Shown: positions 1 to 13,345, numbered from the stretch's first letter. The stretch: DNA of 64,000 bases from Lepisosteus oculatus (GCF_040954835.1 NC_090723.1:3172001-3236000); one strand, 5' to 3'. The notes: generated from the letters alone by a model not told the origin. A program made the numbers and translations.

Positions 1-3000
1 GGTAGGGGATGTGGGCTTTCCCCCAGTTTTCTGTGGTTTGGTCGAAGCTCTCCTCGTAGCGGATCCATCGTCCCGTCTCCTGCCAGTACTGCTCCTGGTT
101 CTTGCCCATAATCAGCTCGTTCAGCTCGACGTAGGCCTGAACAGGAGAGGAGACAAAGTTTAATGCATTTAAGTCAAAAGGAATCTGAGATGAGAAGATG
201 ACTGTTAGCTTGGGTGCATAAAATGCATCACAAAGACTTTGATACTGCATGTATAGTAAGTGTTATATAAGGAAAATTATATACCTTCACCACCATGCAA
301 GCAGCCATACCCAATTATGTTACCTTTACAGACATACCTGTCAATGTTGCATAATGGGGATAGAATTTAAATTAAAAAAACTGAAGGGAGAGAGAGATTT
401 ATATAATCATAAATGAATTAATGCTACTAGAATAAACTCTGTTTTGAAGCAAACTGTGTCAGTAAGTGCAGCATTGGTTATCTCAGTTTGTACATCTGTG
501 TCCCTAACTTGACTTTAGACAGCCCTAGCTTGAAAAATGTTGTACTATAAACAATAAGAGGAAGAAAGGAGAAACATAAACATAAATTATCTAAGAAACG
601 GGCTGTTACAAAGACATTTGCATTAATGTATCTGAATCTCGTAATTGCTGGAGATTTTAATGAACACAAACGCGCTCAGTTGTTACAGAAAGCAAATCTA
701 AAATCACTGTATCCAATGTGGAAGTTATGAGATGCAGAGTAAAGAATACATTGTTTTCTGCATTTTCCCACATTAAATTGATGATCACATTGACATTGAT
801 GATTGAAGCAAACTGTGTCTCAATCTATCTAATCTAGGGTGTTTGACAATTTTAAATAAATCATCTTAGCAAGTAGAGCCTTCAGATTCTGGATGATGTG
901 TACTGTAGTGAACATAACAGTAAAGTGTTAGAGCTCCTTCAGTCACCTCTTGACCAACATGCATGCAGCCTAGTTCAGAGTCACCTGTCACGTACTGTAC
1001 AGAGTACTAACACTGTCAGCAGCAGGACTGTTGACTGCAGCCACTTTTCTCTTAGCCTGTCTGGGCAAAACCAATTATGGCCCATGTTATGAATGTACGC
1101 AAGTGGCACACTTAGTGATTAAATATATCAATAAGGATTATAGTCAATTACAGTCATTCCTCAACCTAGCAGCGACACCTTTGCAAGCTAGTAATTTGAA
1201 ATACCTATTTATTAGTCAGCGAGACTCATCTTTACCTCTCGCATCCCCAAAGCTCCAAACTAGGAGAGATAAAGCCAACGCCCACGAATCCTCCGAGCGA
1301 CGCTCGTCGTCGAACCCGGAGCTTCTTCTTACTCTGCAAGTGCGGAGCAGCATTGGAGAGTCTCGGTTTGCAGGTTTCTGACCACAGACAGCGGGCAGTC
1401 TCCCCTACTGTGCCCAGCCCCGACAGGATCCAGCCAATGGGAGGCTGCTGTCTGGGAGCGTTCAGACACAGCTGGAGGGTGGCAACACCCCGGACTTAGC
1501 CAATTAGTGTTGAGGCTCATCATTACACCGGAGCTTTCCGCACCACGGCACTATTTAAGGATGCTCACCTGGCAGTTGCCTCTGGGGTTCTGTCGGCGTG
1601 GGTCGCTGAAGAGTTTTCGACTCACTCCAGGGTTCTGACCTGTGAGGTAAAAGCAGTGATGAGAGATGAAGGCTGGTGGATCAGTCTCATTTATGGCACA
1701 AGCACCGCACTGAGCTGTCATTTTTATGGGTAGGGACTAACACCATTTGTGTGTTTATTGCTGCCCTGTATTCATCTTTATTTTCCTAGGGAGCTTTGTG
1801 TCACTGGTCAGACAGAGCCCTTTTTTCTGTTTTTCTGTTACTGCATATTGTCCTCCATTTTAACATATACATGGAATAAAACAAATATTGTGATTGAGCA
1901 AACTGGTTGGACAGATATATGCTGCCCATACTTTAGTTTCTTCTACATTTTAGACAACAGTAGTATCACTGTGAGCACTGGAGGGGCTTAGACTTCATGT
2001 ATTGTATGGCTTCCAATGTTCAAATATGTTCGACCTACAACAACATTTTTTTTAGTGTATTTTTAAAGATCTGTTTAAGAATCTTCATTTTTGTCAACTT
2101 TCAGCATTTTGGAAACAGCGACGGAGGTCACCAGGGGAAGGTGTTCACCTGCCAGTTTCCGACAATATCTTGCCATGTTTTCAAAACACGTGTCCGCCAC
2201 CATTTGAATTTTGTGCAAAAAACAAAAAAGGTTAATCAGTCAATCGATGTAAATGGGAGTCTCTTTCAAGATCAAACTTGCTCAACAAAACATCCCTGCA
2301 GGCAATCTGTGACACACGTACAGGTCACATGGGTGTAATTGTCAATCTCTGTCCTTCGTGGAGGCTGATGAAATGAGTATGTGGATGAAACAAGGACACA
2401 GAGTACAGCAACAGGAATTTACAGGAGAAGACAAATGTGAATTATCAAGGTAAGGCCTAGTCAAGTGAAGAACGGACAAGAAGATAATTGGTTTTCTTCC
2501 TGCATCATCAGCCCCGGCAGAAATGCAGCCCTGTGTTTTACATAACGCATCTTTTTCCGATTTTATTCTAAAAGCGAAATGTTTCTACAAAACAAGACTT
2601 GACAAAAATATATATCTTTACATTTACAGTGTTATGCATGCTCAATGTAATCACAGCCAGGGTATTTTAGTATGGAGACATTCAACACCAACTGTAAATG
2701 GACTACTATAAGTCTCTAGTCTATAGTAAAAGATACAACCTAAAATTTTCCCCAAACTTACCTACACCTATCATGTTCCACATAATTGTCTTTATATTTA
2801 AAACATTACAAAAAATACATTGCAGATGACTACTGGATAGTCAAAAGGTACTGTGGATTCTGCATGATGCTGTAGAATATATGTGGAAGTCATATGTTGT
2901 TATTAGAGCTTGTCAAAGGAAAAAAAAACGTTACAAAAAGCTTCTCATTGATTGCAAAACAGGATATTTATGTTTGAAGTAAAGGACTGAGCACCCATTC

Positions 3001-6000
3001 TTTCAACAACTAAGCTGTTTCAATAAGTCTGCATGCGCAGACTAGATGATCCAACTGAACTGATGACAAATTGTACACGGAAGCAACGCAGAAACAGAAA
3101 TAAAAGCCACTTCAAAGCCAACAAACAAACATTTAAAAAAGCGTTACTGTTTTTCTCTCCATCTCTGCCAAGGTACTGCCATATGGGGCGAAAGATCCTC
3201 CCAAACACTTTAGAAGTCCCATGTTCACTGCATCTTAGTTTTCCCAAGGGACAAGATCCCTTGGATGGCTGGATAATCCACATTATGACAAGGGAAAGTC
3301 AGTCCATGTCTCATTCCAAAGTGGAAATAAGCAGGTCTGACCCAAGGCTTTAGCAAAAATGTTAAGGGTTCCCTTTACTTAAGTTACACAATGTGCACAT
3401 TGATTTTCTAGATAGAAGAAAATGCCTTAAAGTCTTTTGCCGTTGCAACATCAGAAGGTAATCCATAGGGTCTGATCGTTGTGAGTGAGGAGGATAGACT
3501 GTGACTCATTTGAATTTTATTGTAAAAAAAACTTCTGAGTTTTTTTTCATGGTTTCTTAATAAACTTTGCCTCTGAACTTTAACTATAGAGACCCTGGTT
3601 CTCAGGATGGTAAAAGGAACTATTTGGGGAATTTTCCTTTTATGCCTTTAATCAGTTAAAGTTCAAATCAACTCTCATGCACTACACAAAAACGTTTGTC
3701 TCTCTACACATAAAAGTTCTATCACAGTGAAGTAACAACTGTAACCAGGACCTACCTGAGGCCAGGACAAATGTGATGTTAATCCTGTTATACAATAGTG
3801 GAAAAGATGTATTTTTATAGCCTAACACTCCCCCCGTGCAGATGTCACACACACAGTTAACACACAAACATTAAGAATGTTTATCGTGCTTGAAATGGCA
3901 CCCATAATATTGATAGTAACCACAGTGGCCTACTTAACAAGGAAAGACAGGTCATTTCGCTTTCTTTTATTTCCTTCTGATTATGTCAAATACAGCTAAT
4001 TGTTAAAATGCTGTCACAGCTATTCAAAACAAGAAGCATAACAAGTCCAATACAACATAAGTGTTGTTATTATTCTGTGTAGCTGTAGACAAATCACATT
4101 TTGTCTATCCAACGGTCGTCTAATTTGTTGGCTTTTCATGACATTCAGTACACTAAACAAAGCTTATGGGATCAATGGCAGATCAAATGCATTTGAAATC
4201 TACTAAGCAAACTAATTGTAATAATAATAAATACATGTGAGTAGTTTTTAACTCATTAAATTCTATAACTTTAGCCATAAACCAGATTCTGACCCTGCCT
4301 TTAACCATATCACCAGTATTTATCTTACATCTAAATGCACATGTATTGTACACTTAAATCATCCCCTGAACAGCACAGCTTCTTGTTCCTGCATTGCCAC
4401 CAGGAGCACAAATAACACTTTTCCAAGATGACTTTGAAATTGTTTTTCCCTGTGGGAAAATTGACATCTAATCCAGTCACCAAGGAATGTACAGATTTCC
4501 AAATAAATTGCCTACAGGGAAAATAAAAATCTATGCATATAATGTCACCAACTATTTTCAAGATATAGCAGTTGAAAGTCTGGAGAGCCCCATGATTGGA
4601 CCTTTCTAAAAATGCCTTTTTTCTGGAAATGTTCAATCATAGTGATCTTGTGGATCACTCTCCACCCTCTTATCCAGATCATACATACCAGCATATTCCA
4701 TCTGGGTCCTGCAAAAAAAACAACAACACAAAAGCTGTTAAAACAGCATTAAAAGCATTTTAGTTAATTTAATACATTTTCCAGGATGTCAGACTCATTG
4801 CCAATTAGTACAGCAGTATATCTGAAGTCTCTGCTTCTCTTTTTGGTGAGCAGCAGGAGCTGAGAGATATTCTCAGGATCTCACCCCGTAGGATCCTGTG
4901 GAAATGGTGAGCCTTCAAATGACCCATCCTGGTCCTGTGAAAACAGACGATAAGAGGAACTGGCACATTGAAAGTTTACCATGGTGGAAACAGAACACAG
5001 CAAAGCTCAGCTGTCAGACACTTCTAACAAGCTATAAAGAGGGAGCACAGGTTTACGGAACCTTTGGAGGACGTTATTAGATATCTCAAACGCATTTTTA
5101 GTTTTGTGTAGTTTTGTGAAAATCAGAAAAATGAATGATCTTCCTCAACATTAAAGTAGAATTACGTATTAATCAGAGTTCACTTCAGAGTACTTGTGAC
5201 TGGCTGCTTGCGGAGATGTTTCAGTAACTGAAAAAAAGCCACAAAGGAAAGGAGGCAATTTGACCCATCTTTGTTTTTTAGTCAATAGTATCTTATTGAT
5301 CCAAAGTGTTTCATGAAGAAACCCCACTGACCGAAACATACTTGAAAACATCCATGATCAAACAGTTAGTCCTGTCTGAAACCCATGTTTTTCTTACAAT
5401 CAAAGCAGAGTGTTAGTTTCATTGAAAATCCTGTCTTGTATTTTGGGTGTTTTATATGTACAGTACATATATTGTATATATTTCACTTAACACAGATTCT
5501 GATAGCCTGTGTGTGAAGTGTGTGAAGTGCACTATTGGTGCAGATTAGCAACTCAGAGACAAAAGGCAAACAAACACAAACACATTTATGTGATTTTGGA
5601 ATAAGCTATATTGCTGAAAAAAATCTTTGACTTATCTATCATTATTGTGGCTTAATTTTGTAAAGTCCAGTGTCAATCTTATCCATCCCTCCTCATATTA
5701 GCAATCTTTTAATAATGACTATTTTGAGTTGACAATCAAAAATGAAACTTTATTCACACTGTAAATCAAATCTATTTGTTACCTTCCTTTTTAAAAAACT
5801 CGATATAGTGTGTATCAATGAATTGATTTTCAATTTGTACATTTATTTTACTAAAATGCTCTATTGAAGGCAAAACACGAATAGCATAAACATTTAAGCC
5901 AAATTTGTGAGTTTTTTCCAAGCCTTATCTTGCCTGATGTATTGTATAAAGCTTTAAAAACATATAGATAAATGTTTGATTTTTTCCAGGTCATCACTCC

Positions 6001-9000
6001 CCTGTAGCCTGTAGGCCTGTACCTGAGTTGCAGGAGTTGGCTTCCTTTGAGCAGTCTGCTGATCTGTGGGGAGACAGCGGTCTCTGTTGATATTCTATTC
6101 TGTTCTGAGGAATTCAGTTCTATCAAATGGCTGCACATTTTGAAGGGAATCCTGGATTATTAAGTGTAGATAAGAAAGCACTCTAAAGATTTTCATTTCT
6201 GCAGGTCTTTAAAACAATATGTTAATGTTTTCAAATTAGGCTAAATCTTTCTGTGCCCCACTCAAGTTAACTCTGAGGAGCTCAGGTGTTTTGGTGATTC
6301 TGGTCATTGAGGCGACTAGTCTCTCGATAGTGTCCTTCTCCGGCCAAGATCCCTGCCACAGGCTCCATTCAGTTGAGGCTGGCCCTCTGCAGACTAAATC
6401 TTGGATTTTTGGAAACTGGACCCTTTCTGTCACTGGTCCAAGAGAAATTATTTGACTCTCTCTTCAAATCAGTTAATTGACTCAACTGTGTTTCGTACAG
6501 TATGTGTGACATCTCAGTTTTAAATTTCTCCCAAAAACTCGTGAGAAATTGATGTGCTCAAAAGGAAACATTACAGATATTTTGTATCCTAATGGGATCT
6601 TGACTAGGATGAGCAGGTCATTACTTACATTTCAACTCATCATCCTCATCATTAATGTTATCAGCCTCGGGGTCTAGGATTGAATCCTCAAAACTTGTCC
6701 CTACCAGAGTTTGGTGGAATTTTTCATCATCTTGATAATCTCCGAGGCCTTGCCCAGCCTGCAGTCACAAAAACGGCACACACTGTGGTTACTGTCAATG
6801 TTTCCATTGTGTGCTCGGGGGGCCAGAGGAAATAAGTGAAGATTTCAATGTATTCCATAACTGCGAATATTTGAGTCATAGACTCAAGCCTACGGAGGTT
6901 TCTTCTTCATGAAATGATGTAGGAGTCTAAGGTAATGCCCACAAGACACTTCAACTGCTCAAGTTCAAGAAATTAGTCCATAACCGATTTTCAGAAACCG
7001 AGCATCACTTATGCTCAACATGTTTAGTTAAGTGACAGGGACACTATACTGTAAAAAGGTGCTCTCCTTGGGATGAGACGTAAAAAAGAGGTCCTGACAC
7101 TCTGTTGTCATTAAAAACACCAGGGCATTTCTCGAAAAAGGGTAAGGGTGTTACCCTGGTATCCTGGCCAGCTTTCCCAATGGCCTTTACCAGTCATGGC
7201 TTCAAAATAATCCCCACATTGGTGTTGGTGGAGGGGAGTCCCCATTTGCATGTAAAGCACTTTGAGTGGAGTGTCCAGAAAAGTGCGATATAAGTGTAAG
7301 GAATTATTATTACTATTTGCGATTTATAAAAACAGTATAGAAATTTAGTAAAACTGCCGATATTTCACTTATCTCACGTAAAGTCCTAGCAAAAAAAACT
7401 CAATTTAAACAGGAAGCCTAGTCCCATCAGATCTCGTTATGCATCACTGAGTTTGGCCACTGCTTGAGTGGTTAAAACTAAGGGAAAATTCGCTTGTAAA
7501 TGGGACTGATGGACCTAGACCACTAGGTGGCACTCTTACTGCAGCACCAGACGTTTCATTGAAAAGAACAAGTTAGAGGTTAATCCCGCGTTGGAAAGAA
7601 GGAATAAAAAAGTCATATTTTGACTATTGAGTTTTCTTCGGGGTTCCCCACTCCAACCACTTCATATTAACTCCCAGTCTGGTGGAAGAGGACTTTCTAT
7701 TTAACAAATTGTTATGGTTTGGATTCGATTTTAAAATGCCATCCTGTTCACGATCATCGCAATTGTCGAATTGACAAAATCTCCTTCAGTTTTCCAACGT
7801 TTTACAACCTTGCTATAATTTACTGCATTTATCTAAATAATACATCATAATATGACATTGTCAGCACCGACTTATAACTCTTTGAGTCACCCCTTTCCTT
7901 TAAAAACAGTTTAAACTTGGTGTTGGCTTCAATGAAGTCATGTTACTAGATGTATATACTGAGTGAAAATACATTAGTACCTTTGTACAATATTTCTTTC
8001 TGTTTTTTAAGCAGAAGCATTATTCTATGGCACTCTTTTCTTGAAGAGTCTATCATATCTAGTGAGGCAATCGCAGAATCGAACCCAGAACCCAATAAGG
8101 CAGCAGTGCTGGCCATCACAACACTTAGTGATGCCTGAACATATAATTCCACACATACTGTATATGGAATGCTCTCTGTGCAATAGGTTACAGCTTGCAC
8201 TTTTAAGCCAAGGGTTGACTGATAAGGGAAAGCATATGATGTCCATTGCAATTATTATTGTATACTTTTAATAACTGTAATTTGTAATTACCTTATAGAA
8301 TGTAGTATTGGTTTTACCTGTATTTGTCTATAACATAGTCTCAAGAAATATTTAAACAGCACTATACTATCAGCCTGAACAATGCTGTTGGGCTCAGGCA
8401 ATATACTTATAGGTGTTTACTATTACCAGTTGAATCAGGATTCCAGGACACTTTAAGAAACCTGAACTGCCTTATGTAATCCAGTAAGGAGCTATGTTGT
8501 CTAGCATTGTAATTTTAAGAATGAAGGTCCTACGATGTAAGTCTGATTGAAGTAATTGTTCACGTTTTTTACTGTGTAATGAACTAGAGGTGAAAGATGA
8601 AATCCAATGGAACAAACTGTCAAGCAAACTGTAAGTGCTAATTCATTGCAGTCCTGGAAGAAATGGATTGATGGGTTTTTGGATCGATAAGAGACGAGAA
8701 ACAAATGACCAGCAGGGTAACCTGAGTGCTCTCTTCTCATTTGTAACTTTTCTTATGCTTATTCAGAGCTCTGCAGAATTTCAGTGTGGAATTAATCAAC
8801 CAGGATGAATCACAAGACTTGAATTTTAATGCAGTGTTTAGATTTTATTATACCTTCAAAAGTATTTTTAAAGAAAAAGCATGCAGCCAGTAAGTTTTTA
8901 GGCAGGCTTTCTCCCTAAATCTTATGATTTTTTATGATTGAACACAAACTATAGGTACTGTATATGATAGAAACACTGATCCTGAGAGAACTAGCTATGG

Positions 9001-9503
9001 AAAAGATTTGGTGTTTATATGAACACAATATTTTAATCTTCTAGACAATATGTTGAAGAAGTAAAAACACAAAAGAATGCTAGAAACTAATGTACAGCTA
9101 AAAATGAAGAACTTAAAAAAAGGATGATAAACTTCTGTATACAGCTGTGATCATAATATTAATTCTTAAACAGCTACAGTAGGTGAGATCTTCAGATCAA
9201 TTAGCTACTAGCAACCACATTGAGCTAACTGCGCTTAATGGCCTCCTCTCATTTGTAACCTTGCCTATGTTCTTATACTCCACTCCAGCCCCCGGAAGTT
9301 ACAGTTTTCACATTTATTATTATGTCAACTTTCTGAATTGAAATAATTATGTACTGGTTTGCTCAAACCTTTTCAGGGTCTGAAGCTGAAGCTTCATATA
9401 GGATAATAGTATATAGTATAGGCTATCAAGGACTGTGGTCTTGAAGGACTCAAGTAGACCACCCTGTTACAGGACTTACCCCAGGGGATTCTCTGGATGC
9501 CAT
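1..9503 (-). CDS. slc4a1: Anion exchanger 1 (band 3), N-terminal coding exons, partial
   Basis: Chloride/bicarbonate exchanger of the red-cell membrane; only the start of the cytoplasmic domain is present. Four coding exons join in frame: 9503-9480 (MASRESPG, ends phase 0), 6758-6629 (very acidic, ends phase 1), 6063-6023 (ends phase 0) and 136 to the window edge. The last carries AYVELNEL and QYWQETGRWIRYEE, which match the YVELQEL and RWMEAARWVQLEE region of human band 3 as I recall it. All junctions are GT-AG and the phases agree, giving 110 residues so far. The start ATG follows an acceptor at 9555 and is preceded in exon 2 by a short upstream ORF (MQVDPRQTQ). The acidic N terminus differs in wording from the human glycolytic-enzyme-binding tip but is similarly rich in D and E. 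The rest of the gene lies outside the window to the left. Identification is from the conserved segment; the small exons rest on splice and phase agreement. Confidence 0.85.
1270..1650 (+). promoter_or_regulatory. Promoter-like stretch inside slc4a1 intron, opposite strand
   Basis: CpG-rich patch with a CCAAT motif (about 1434), a second CCAAT (about 1499) and a TATA-like CTATTTAAGG at about 1551. It is followed by roughly 70 bases ending in a donor-like GTGAG/GTAAAA at about 1645. It could start an antisense or noncoding transcript, or be part of an old mobile element. No coding exon was recognised downstream. Confidence 0.25.
7040..7316 (+). repeat. SINE copy, same family as the 11.5 kb and 56 kb copies
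   Basis: The body matches the inverted copy at 11458-11945 over most of its length, with internal deletions. It ends in the tail GAGTGGAGTGTCCAGAAAAG followed by a GCGATATAAGTGTAAG-like stretch and ATT repeats. That tail resembles those of SINEs moved by L2-type LINEs. Lies in the slc4a1 intron between the first two coding exons. Confidence 0.7.
8640..8765 (+). repeat. Fragment of dispersed repeat with CTCATTTGTAAC tail
   Basis: Ends in CTCTTCTCATTTGTAAC. This 3' motif also occurs at about 9240, 25690 and, weaker, 32670. It appears to be the tail of an old, high-copy fish repeat. Confidence 0.45.
9170..9285 (+). repeat. Fragment of dispersed repeat with CTCATTTGTAAC tail
   Basis: Contains GATCTTCAGATCAATTAGCT and then AATGGCCTCCTCTCATTTGT, the best-preserved tail of this family in the window. 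Confidence 0.5.
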
Positions 9504-10893
9504 TGATGTGAGATGGTGTTTTTATTGAGTCTGTCTGGGATCAACTTGCATAACCTGGAAAGATAACTCAGCTTGGTTAGCTTACTAATGAGCACAACAG
9601 CAGAAAACATGGTTGGTTGAGATTATAAATTGTTTTAGATGAAAGTGTCTGCCGACTTAATAAACCTAAAAGTGAAAGTCTAATTTATTTCTTCATGCTG
9701 TCCCTGACAAAAAGTCAGTGTAAAAGGCAACCAAATGTTTCATTTCGTGTTGTATACGACATGGTTGAAACTTTAAAAGGGGCATGAGACAAACATTATG
9801 GTGGATTTCTTGGTGTGTGAGTTGACTGCTAACTGCCTTAGCTAAAGTAATGAGGAACAGTTGAGTCAACTGTAAAAAAACAACACATATTCATACAGTT
9901 TATGCAAAATCCTGTTAGTTTAAAATACAAACATCCAAACGAAAATTGATCATTTCTGTCTTATGCTTTCTATATTCATGTGTATGGAGTCAACTTGTGT
10001 ATGCATGACTGTGCGGATGCATAAAGATATTTACACCCAAAAATGTATTTTAGCGTGCCATATATTAAAAATCTAGCTTTGTATTGTTTCAACAGAGACA
10101 ACCAACACCTTCTTATCCACTTGCCTCAATCTTTTAAGAGGACTTTTGAGTGACAGAGAATCTCACAATTGTGAAACAGCCTTTACTTCAACAAACTAAA
10201 CAAGCTGTATGGTTAATACAGAGTGTAAAATTTTCTTTTACACAAATATGTACGTCTGAATCCCTTGATTTGAAATGCGCACTCTGTGCAAGGATTGTTA
10301 AAAGTTTTAGTTTGCAAGGGACAGCCTTATCAATGGAGAAAAAATGGTTAGAAACATGTTAAAAATACTTAATGTATCTTTGCATTAATCAATATGAGCT
10401 GTAAAGAAAAGTGGAGAATTAGAAATAAAACAAAGATTATATTGCATACTGCTACCACAAAACCACAAAAGCCCCTTATCTTCCCAATAAGGCAGTTCAC
10501 TTGCTTACTAGGAGTGAACTATAACATTAAGAATTTCCTGTCAAATTTCTCTCAACCACGTCTAGCCACAGTTATCTCTTCCTGTCACTGGCTTGTTTTC
10601 CTGCGGTAGGATGTATGTGTAGATGTGTCAAAATGCTGTCTTCAAAGCAATCACATCATTAGCCCAAACACATTTTGGACATTGTTTTGGATTTACTCTA
10701 CTTTCAATATGGCTCTTAGGGCATCAGAATTTCAACACTTATTGGGAGCATCATTTCAAATTCCTGCCCATTCATAGATTCAAAATGGAATCCTACTATT
10801 ACTAGTGCTTTAATTTAAAGGATTTCCAAAATATGAATACAAGGAATCCTGAATAATTTCTTATTGCATGTAGAAGTGGAAGACCATTCTTAC

Positions 10894-11090
10894 CTGGTTA
10901 AGGAACAGCCAGCCGTTCAGGCGACAAAGCCAGTGGATGCAAATTCCTTTGCTGTGCGTGGGTTCGGATCTGCAGCACAGTGTGAGCTACGCCAAGAGAC
11001 GGGCGACAAGAAACCCAGCTGCTCTTCCAAATGGCTGAGTCACTTTCTCCCCCATAATCTCTGGCCTCCACCACCACCACGAACGCTCCA
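10894..11090 (-). other. slc4a1: Probable noncoding exon 1 of slc4a1
   Basis: The minus strand has a strong splice donor (CCAG then GTAAGA) whose last exon base is 10894. The sequence upstream of it has no open frame that joins the coding exons, so it would be 5' untranslated. It lies about 1.3 kb upstream of the exon with the start codon, as expected for a short noncoding first exon. The 5' end is not visible; 11090 is an estimate from the promoter-like sites just beyond. Confidence 0.45.
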
Positions 11091-11099
11091 ACTACTTTT

Positions 11100-11310
11100 G
11101 CTGGTCTTTAGTTGAGATAAACCCTTCTTCGAGGGCAAATAATATTATCAGGGTGGGACATCTTGAAGCAAAGGGGCTATCCCATCTAAGTTACCCCCTC
11201 CACCCTTTTAGCTATGGACGGCTGCCAGTACTTGAAGTTGAACAGTTTTCGGTGCAAGCCCAGGACTGCATTAGGAGCAGGGGTGTCTTATCTCAAAGAT
11301 GACATTTCTG
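11100..11310 (-). promoter_or_regulatory. slc4a1: Candidate erythroid promoter of slc4a1
   Basis: Just upstream of the putative exon 1 there are several GATA-type sites (AGATAA at about 11113, TTATC at about 11145 and 11287) and a CACCC-type site (CCTCCACCC at about 11198). Clustered GATA and CACCC sites are typical of red-cell promoters such as that of AE1. No clear TATA box. The call is inference from position and site content. Confidence 0.35.
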
Positions 11311-11457
11311 CTGTCACCTTGTTTACGAGTTGGGGATTCCCTCATGCACGTGCAGATGGGGGGGTATCCTCATTTTCCACGTAGTCGGAGTATTTTCACA
11401 TCATCGCTGTTCTGCACTTGCGTTGACATAGAAAACAGAGTACATCAGTGACAAATA

Positions 11458-11945
11458 ATAATAATTATTATAATTGCTTACACTTATATAGCGCTTTTCT
11501 GGACACTCCACTCAAAGCGCTTTACAGGTAATGGGGACTCCCCTCCACCACCACCAATGTGTAGCATCCACCTGGATGATGCAACGGCAGCCATAGTGCG
11601 CCAGAACGCTCACCACACATCAGCTATCAGTGGGGAGGAGAGCAGAGTAATGTAGCCAATTCATAGAGGGGGAGTATTAGGAGGCCATGATTGGTAAGGG
11701 CCAATTGGAAATTTGGCCAGGACACCAGGGTTACACCCCTACTCTTTTCGAGAAGCGCCCTGGGATTTTTAATGACCACAGAGAGTCAGGACCTCGGTTT
11801 TACGTCTCATCTGAAGGACGGCGCCTGTTTACAGTATAGTGTCCCCATCACTATACTGGGGCATTAGGACCCACATGGACCACAGGGTGAGCGCCCCCTG
11901 CTGGCCCCACTAACACCTCTTCCAGCAGCAAATAAGGCTAATACT
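11458..11945 (-). repeat. SINE (probable 5S-derived family), minus orientation
   Basis: About 490 bases of a well-known fish dispersed repeat. Seen on the plus strand it begins with ATT repeats and the reversed tail (CTTATATAGCGCTTTTCTGG) and runs through the body to TCTTCCAGCAGCAA. The 5S-like head seen in the 56 kb copy is missing here, a usual 5' truncation. Inverted relative to the copy at 7040-7316. Confidence 0.75.
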
Positions 11946-12007
11946 TCACCAGCCCTGACACTCAAAACAGGTGGAGCAATTGTACAGAGAAATTTCAATT
12001 TGTGGCA

Positions 12008-12300
12008 GCATCGAGGCACAGTGGTTAGCACTACTGCCTCACTGTGCTAGGGCCCAGGGCTCAATTCCACATCTGGGGTGCCATCTGCCTGGAGTTTGCA
12101 TTTTCTCCCCATGTTCACGTGGGTTTCCCCCAGATTCTCCTCCCACAGTCTGAAAACATGGTGGTAGGTAAATTGGTTCTAGGAAATTAGGCACTAGATG
12201 TGAGTATGTGCGTGTCTGTCCTGTGATGGACTGGCACCCCGCCCAGAAATAGACTCCAGCTGCCCCATGACATGGATGGACTGTAGATTATAGTGAGACC
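12008..12300 (+). repeat. tRNA-head SINE-like repeat, copy 1
   Basis: Starts with a tRNA-like head (CACAGTGGTTAGCAC and a B-box-like GGCTCAATTCC). It continues with the body common in fish genomes (GTTTGCATTTTCTCCCC, CCTCCCACAGTC, TGATGGACTGGCACCC). Same orientation and family as the copy near 13.0 kb. Confidence 0.65.
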
Positions 12301-13021
12301 AATAACACTTTAAAATAATAGGGAAGAAGACAGTTTTAATTATAATATAATGGATCAGTTGGTAATCATCATCTCTCCAACAGCGTCTGTAGTTAGATGA
12401 GATGTCTCATCAGAGCTATCCTCTGAAATTAGAGGAAAGGTCTGTGACAGGGAGTAGTCTGGACTCAACCTGTACCCTCTAGCATCCTCTCTCTCGGCTG
12501 ATGGGAGAAGATAATGCTGCTACTTTGAAAAGCGATGCCCTGGTCCTCCAGGTACCAACTCTTCTGGCCAGTTGGCCATCCCTGTTCCTCAGCAGTGCAC
12601 GTCAACCCCATTGAGTGGCAATCTAACTGCTATGCAGCCCAGCTGTCCAGCACTTGTGATGTCCCTCAGGACAGCTGAAGCTGTATTTTGTCAAGTATTT
12701 CTCACAGAGTCCCACAAGCCTGTAAGCCAGCCTAATACATTGCCACTGAGAACAGTCCTCTGGAAACACAGTTGTAAAAGACTTATCATTGTTTTTATGA
12801 GTCTTTTAATTAGCTGACACAGAACCTTGACAGCTCTGGAATTTCACTCCCTCTGAGTGTTAATTACTCAATCGGACTGAGTGCTTCATTTCACAGGTTT
12901 TTCCAATTAACAGGTGGTTATGAAACACAGCCACTCCTTACTACTTCACAATTATACTGCATATAACAAATATTGTGACCATTTTCAAGTACAGTACATT
13001 AATGGGGTTATCAATCATCAA

Positions 13022-13345
13022 GAGGCTAGCATTGCTGTCTCGCAGCGCTGGGGCCCTCAGTTCAATTCCAGACTTGGCATTCTACCTGTGTGAAGTTTGT
13101 ATGTTTTCCTTGTGTGCACATGGGTTTTCTCCATGTGCTCCAGTTTCCTCCCATAGTAGACATACTGGTAGGTTAATAGGATTGGGAAAATTGGCCCTGG
13201 GTGTGAGTGTGCCTACTGTATGTTTGTGTCTGCATCTGTATGGATGCCTTATGATGGACTGGCATCCCATCCAGGGTGTATCCTGCCCTGTATCTACTGC
13301 TTCCCGCCCACTGGTTCGAAAATGGATGGCTGGATAATACACAGA
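13022..13345 (+). repeat. tRNA-head SINE-like repeat, copy 2
   Basis: Same family as 12008-12300: GAGGCTAGCATTGCTGTCTC head, B-box-like GTTCAATTCC, the body GTTTGTATGTTTTCC and CAGTTTCCTCCCAT, then ATGATGGACTGGCATCCC and a terminal ATGGATGGCTGGATAA. The short open frames here on both strands are by-products of the repeat. Confidence 0.65.

Noticed and set aside
898-1523. Overlapping short frames near 1 kb as small genes
   Set aside because: No splice, family or conserved pattern; they lie in an intron of slc4a1.
3767-3796. Strong-looking donor (CTCAG/GTAGGT) on the minus strand as another slc4a1 exon
   Set aside because: Weak acceptor and a stop in the required phase; not needed once the four coding exons join.
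4690-4711. Exon-like piece on the minus strand (acceptor, MEYA start, GTATGT donor) as an slc4a1 exon
   Set aside because: It gives a stop in the phase required by the preceding exon. The exon at 6063-6023 fits the phases exactly.
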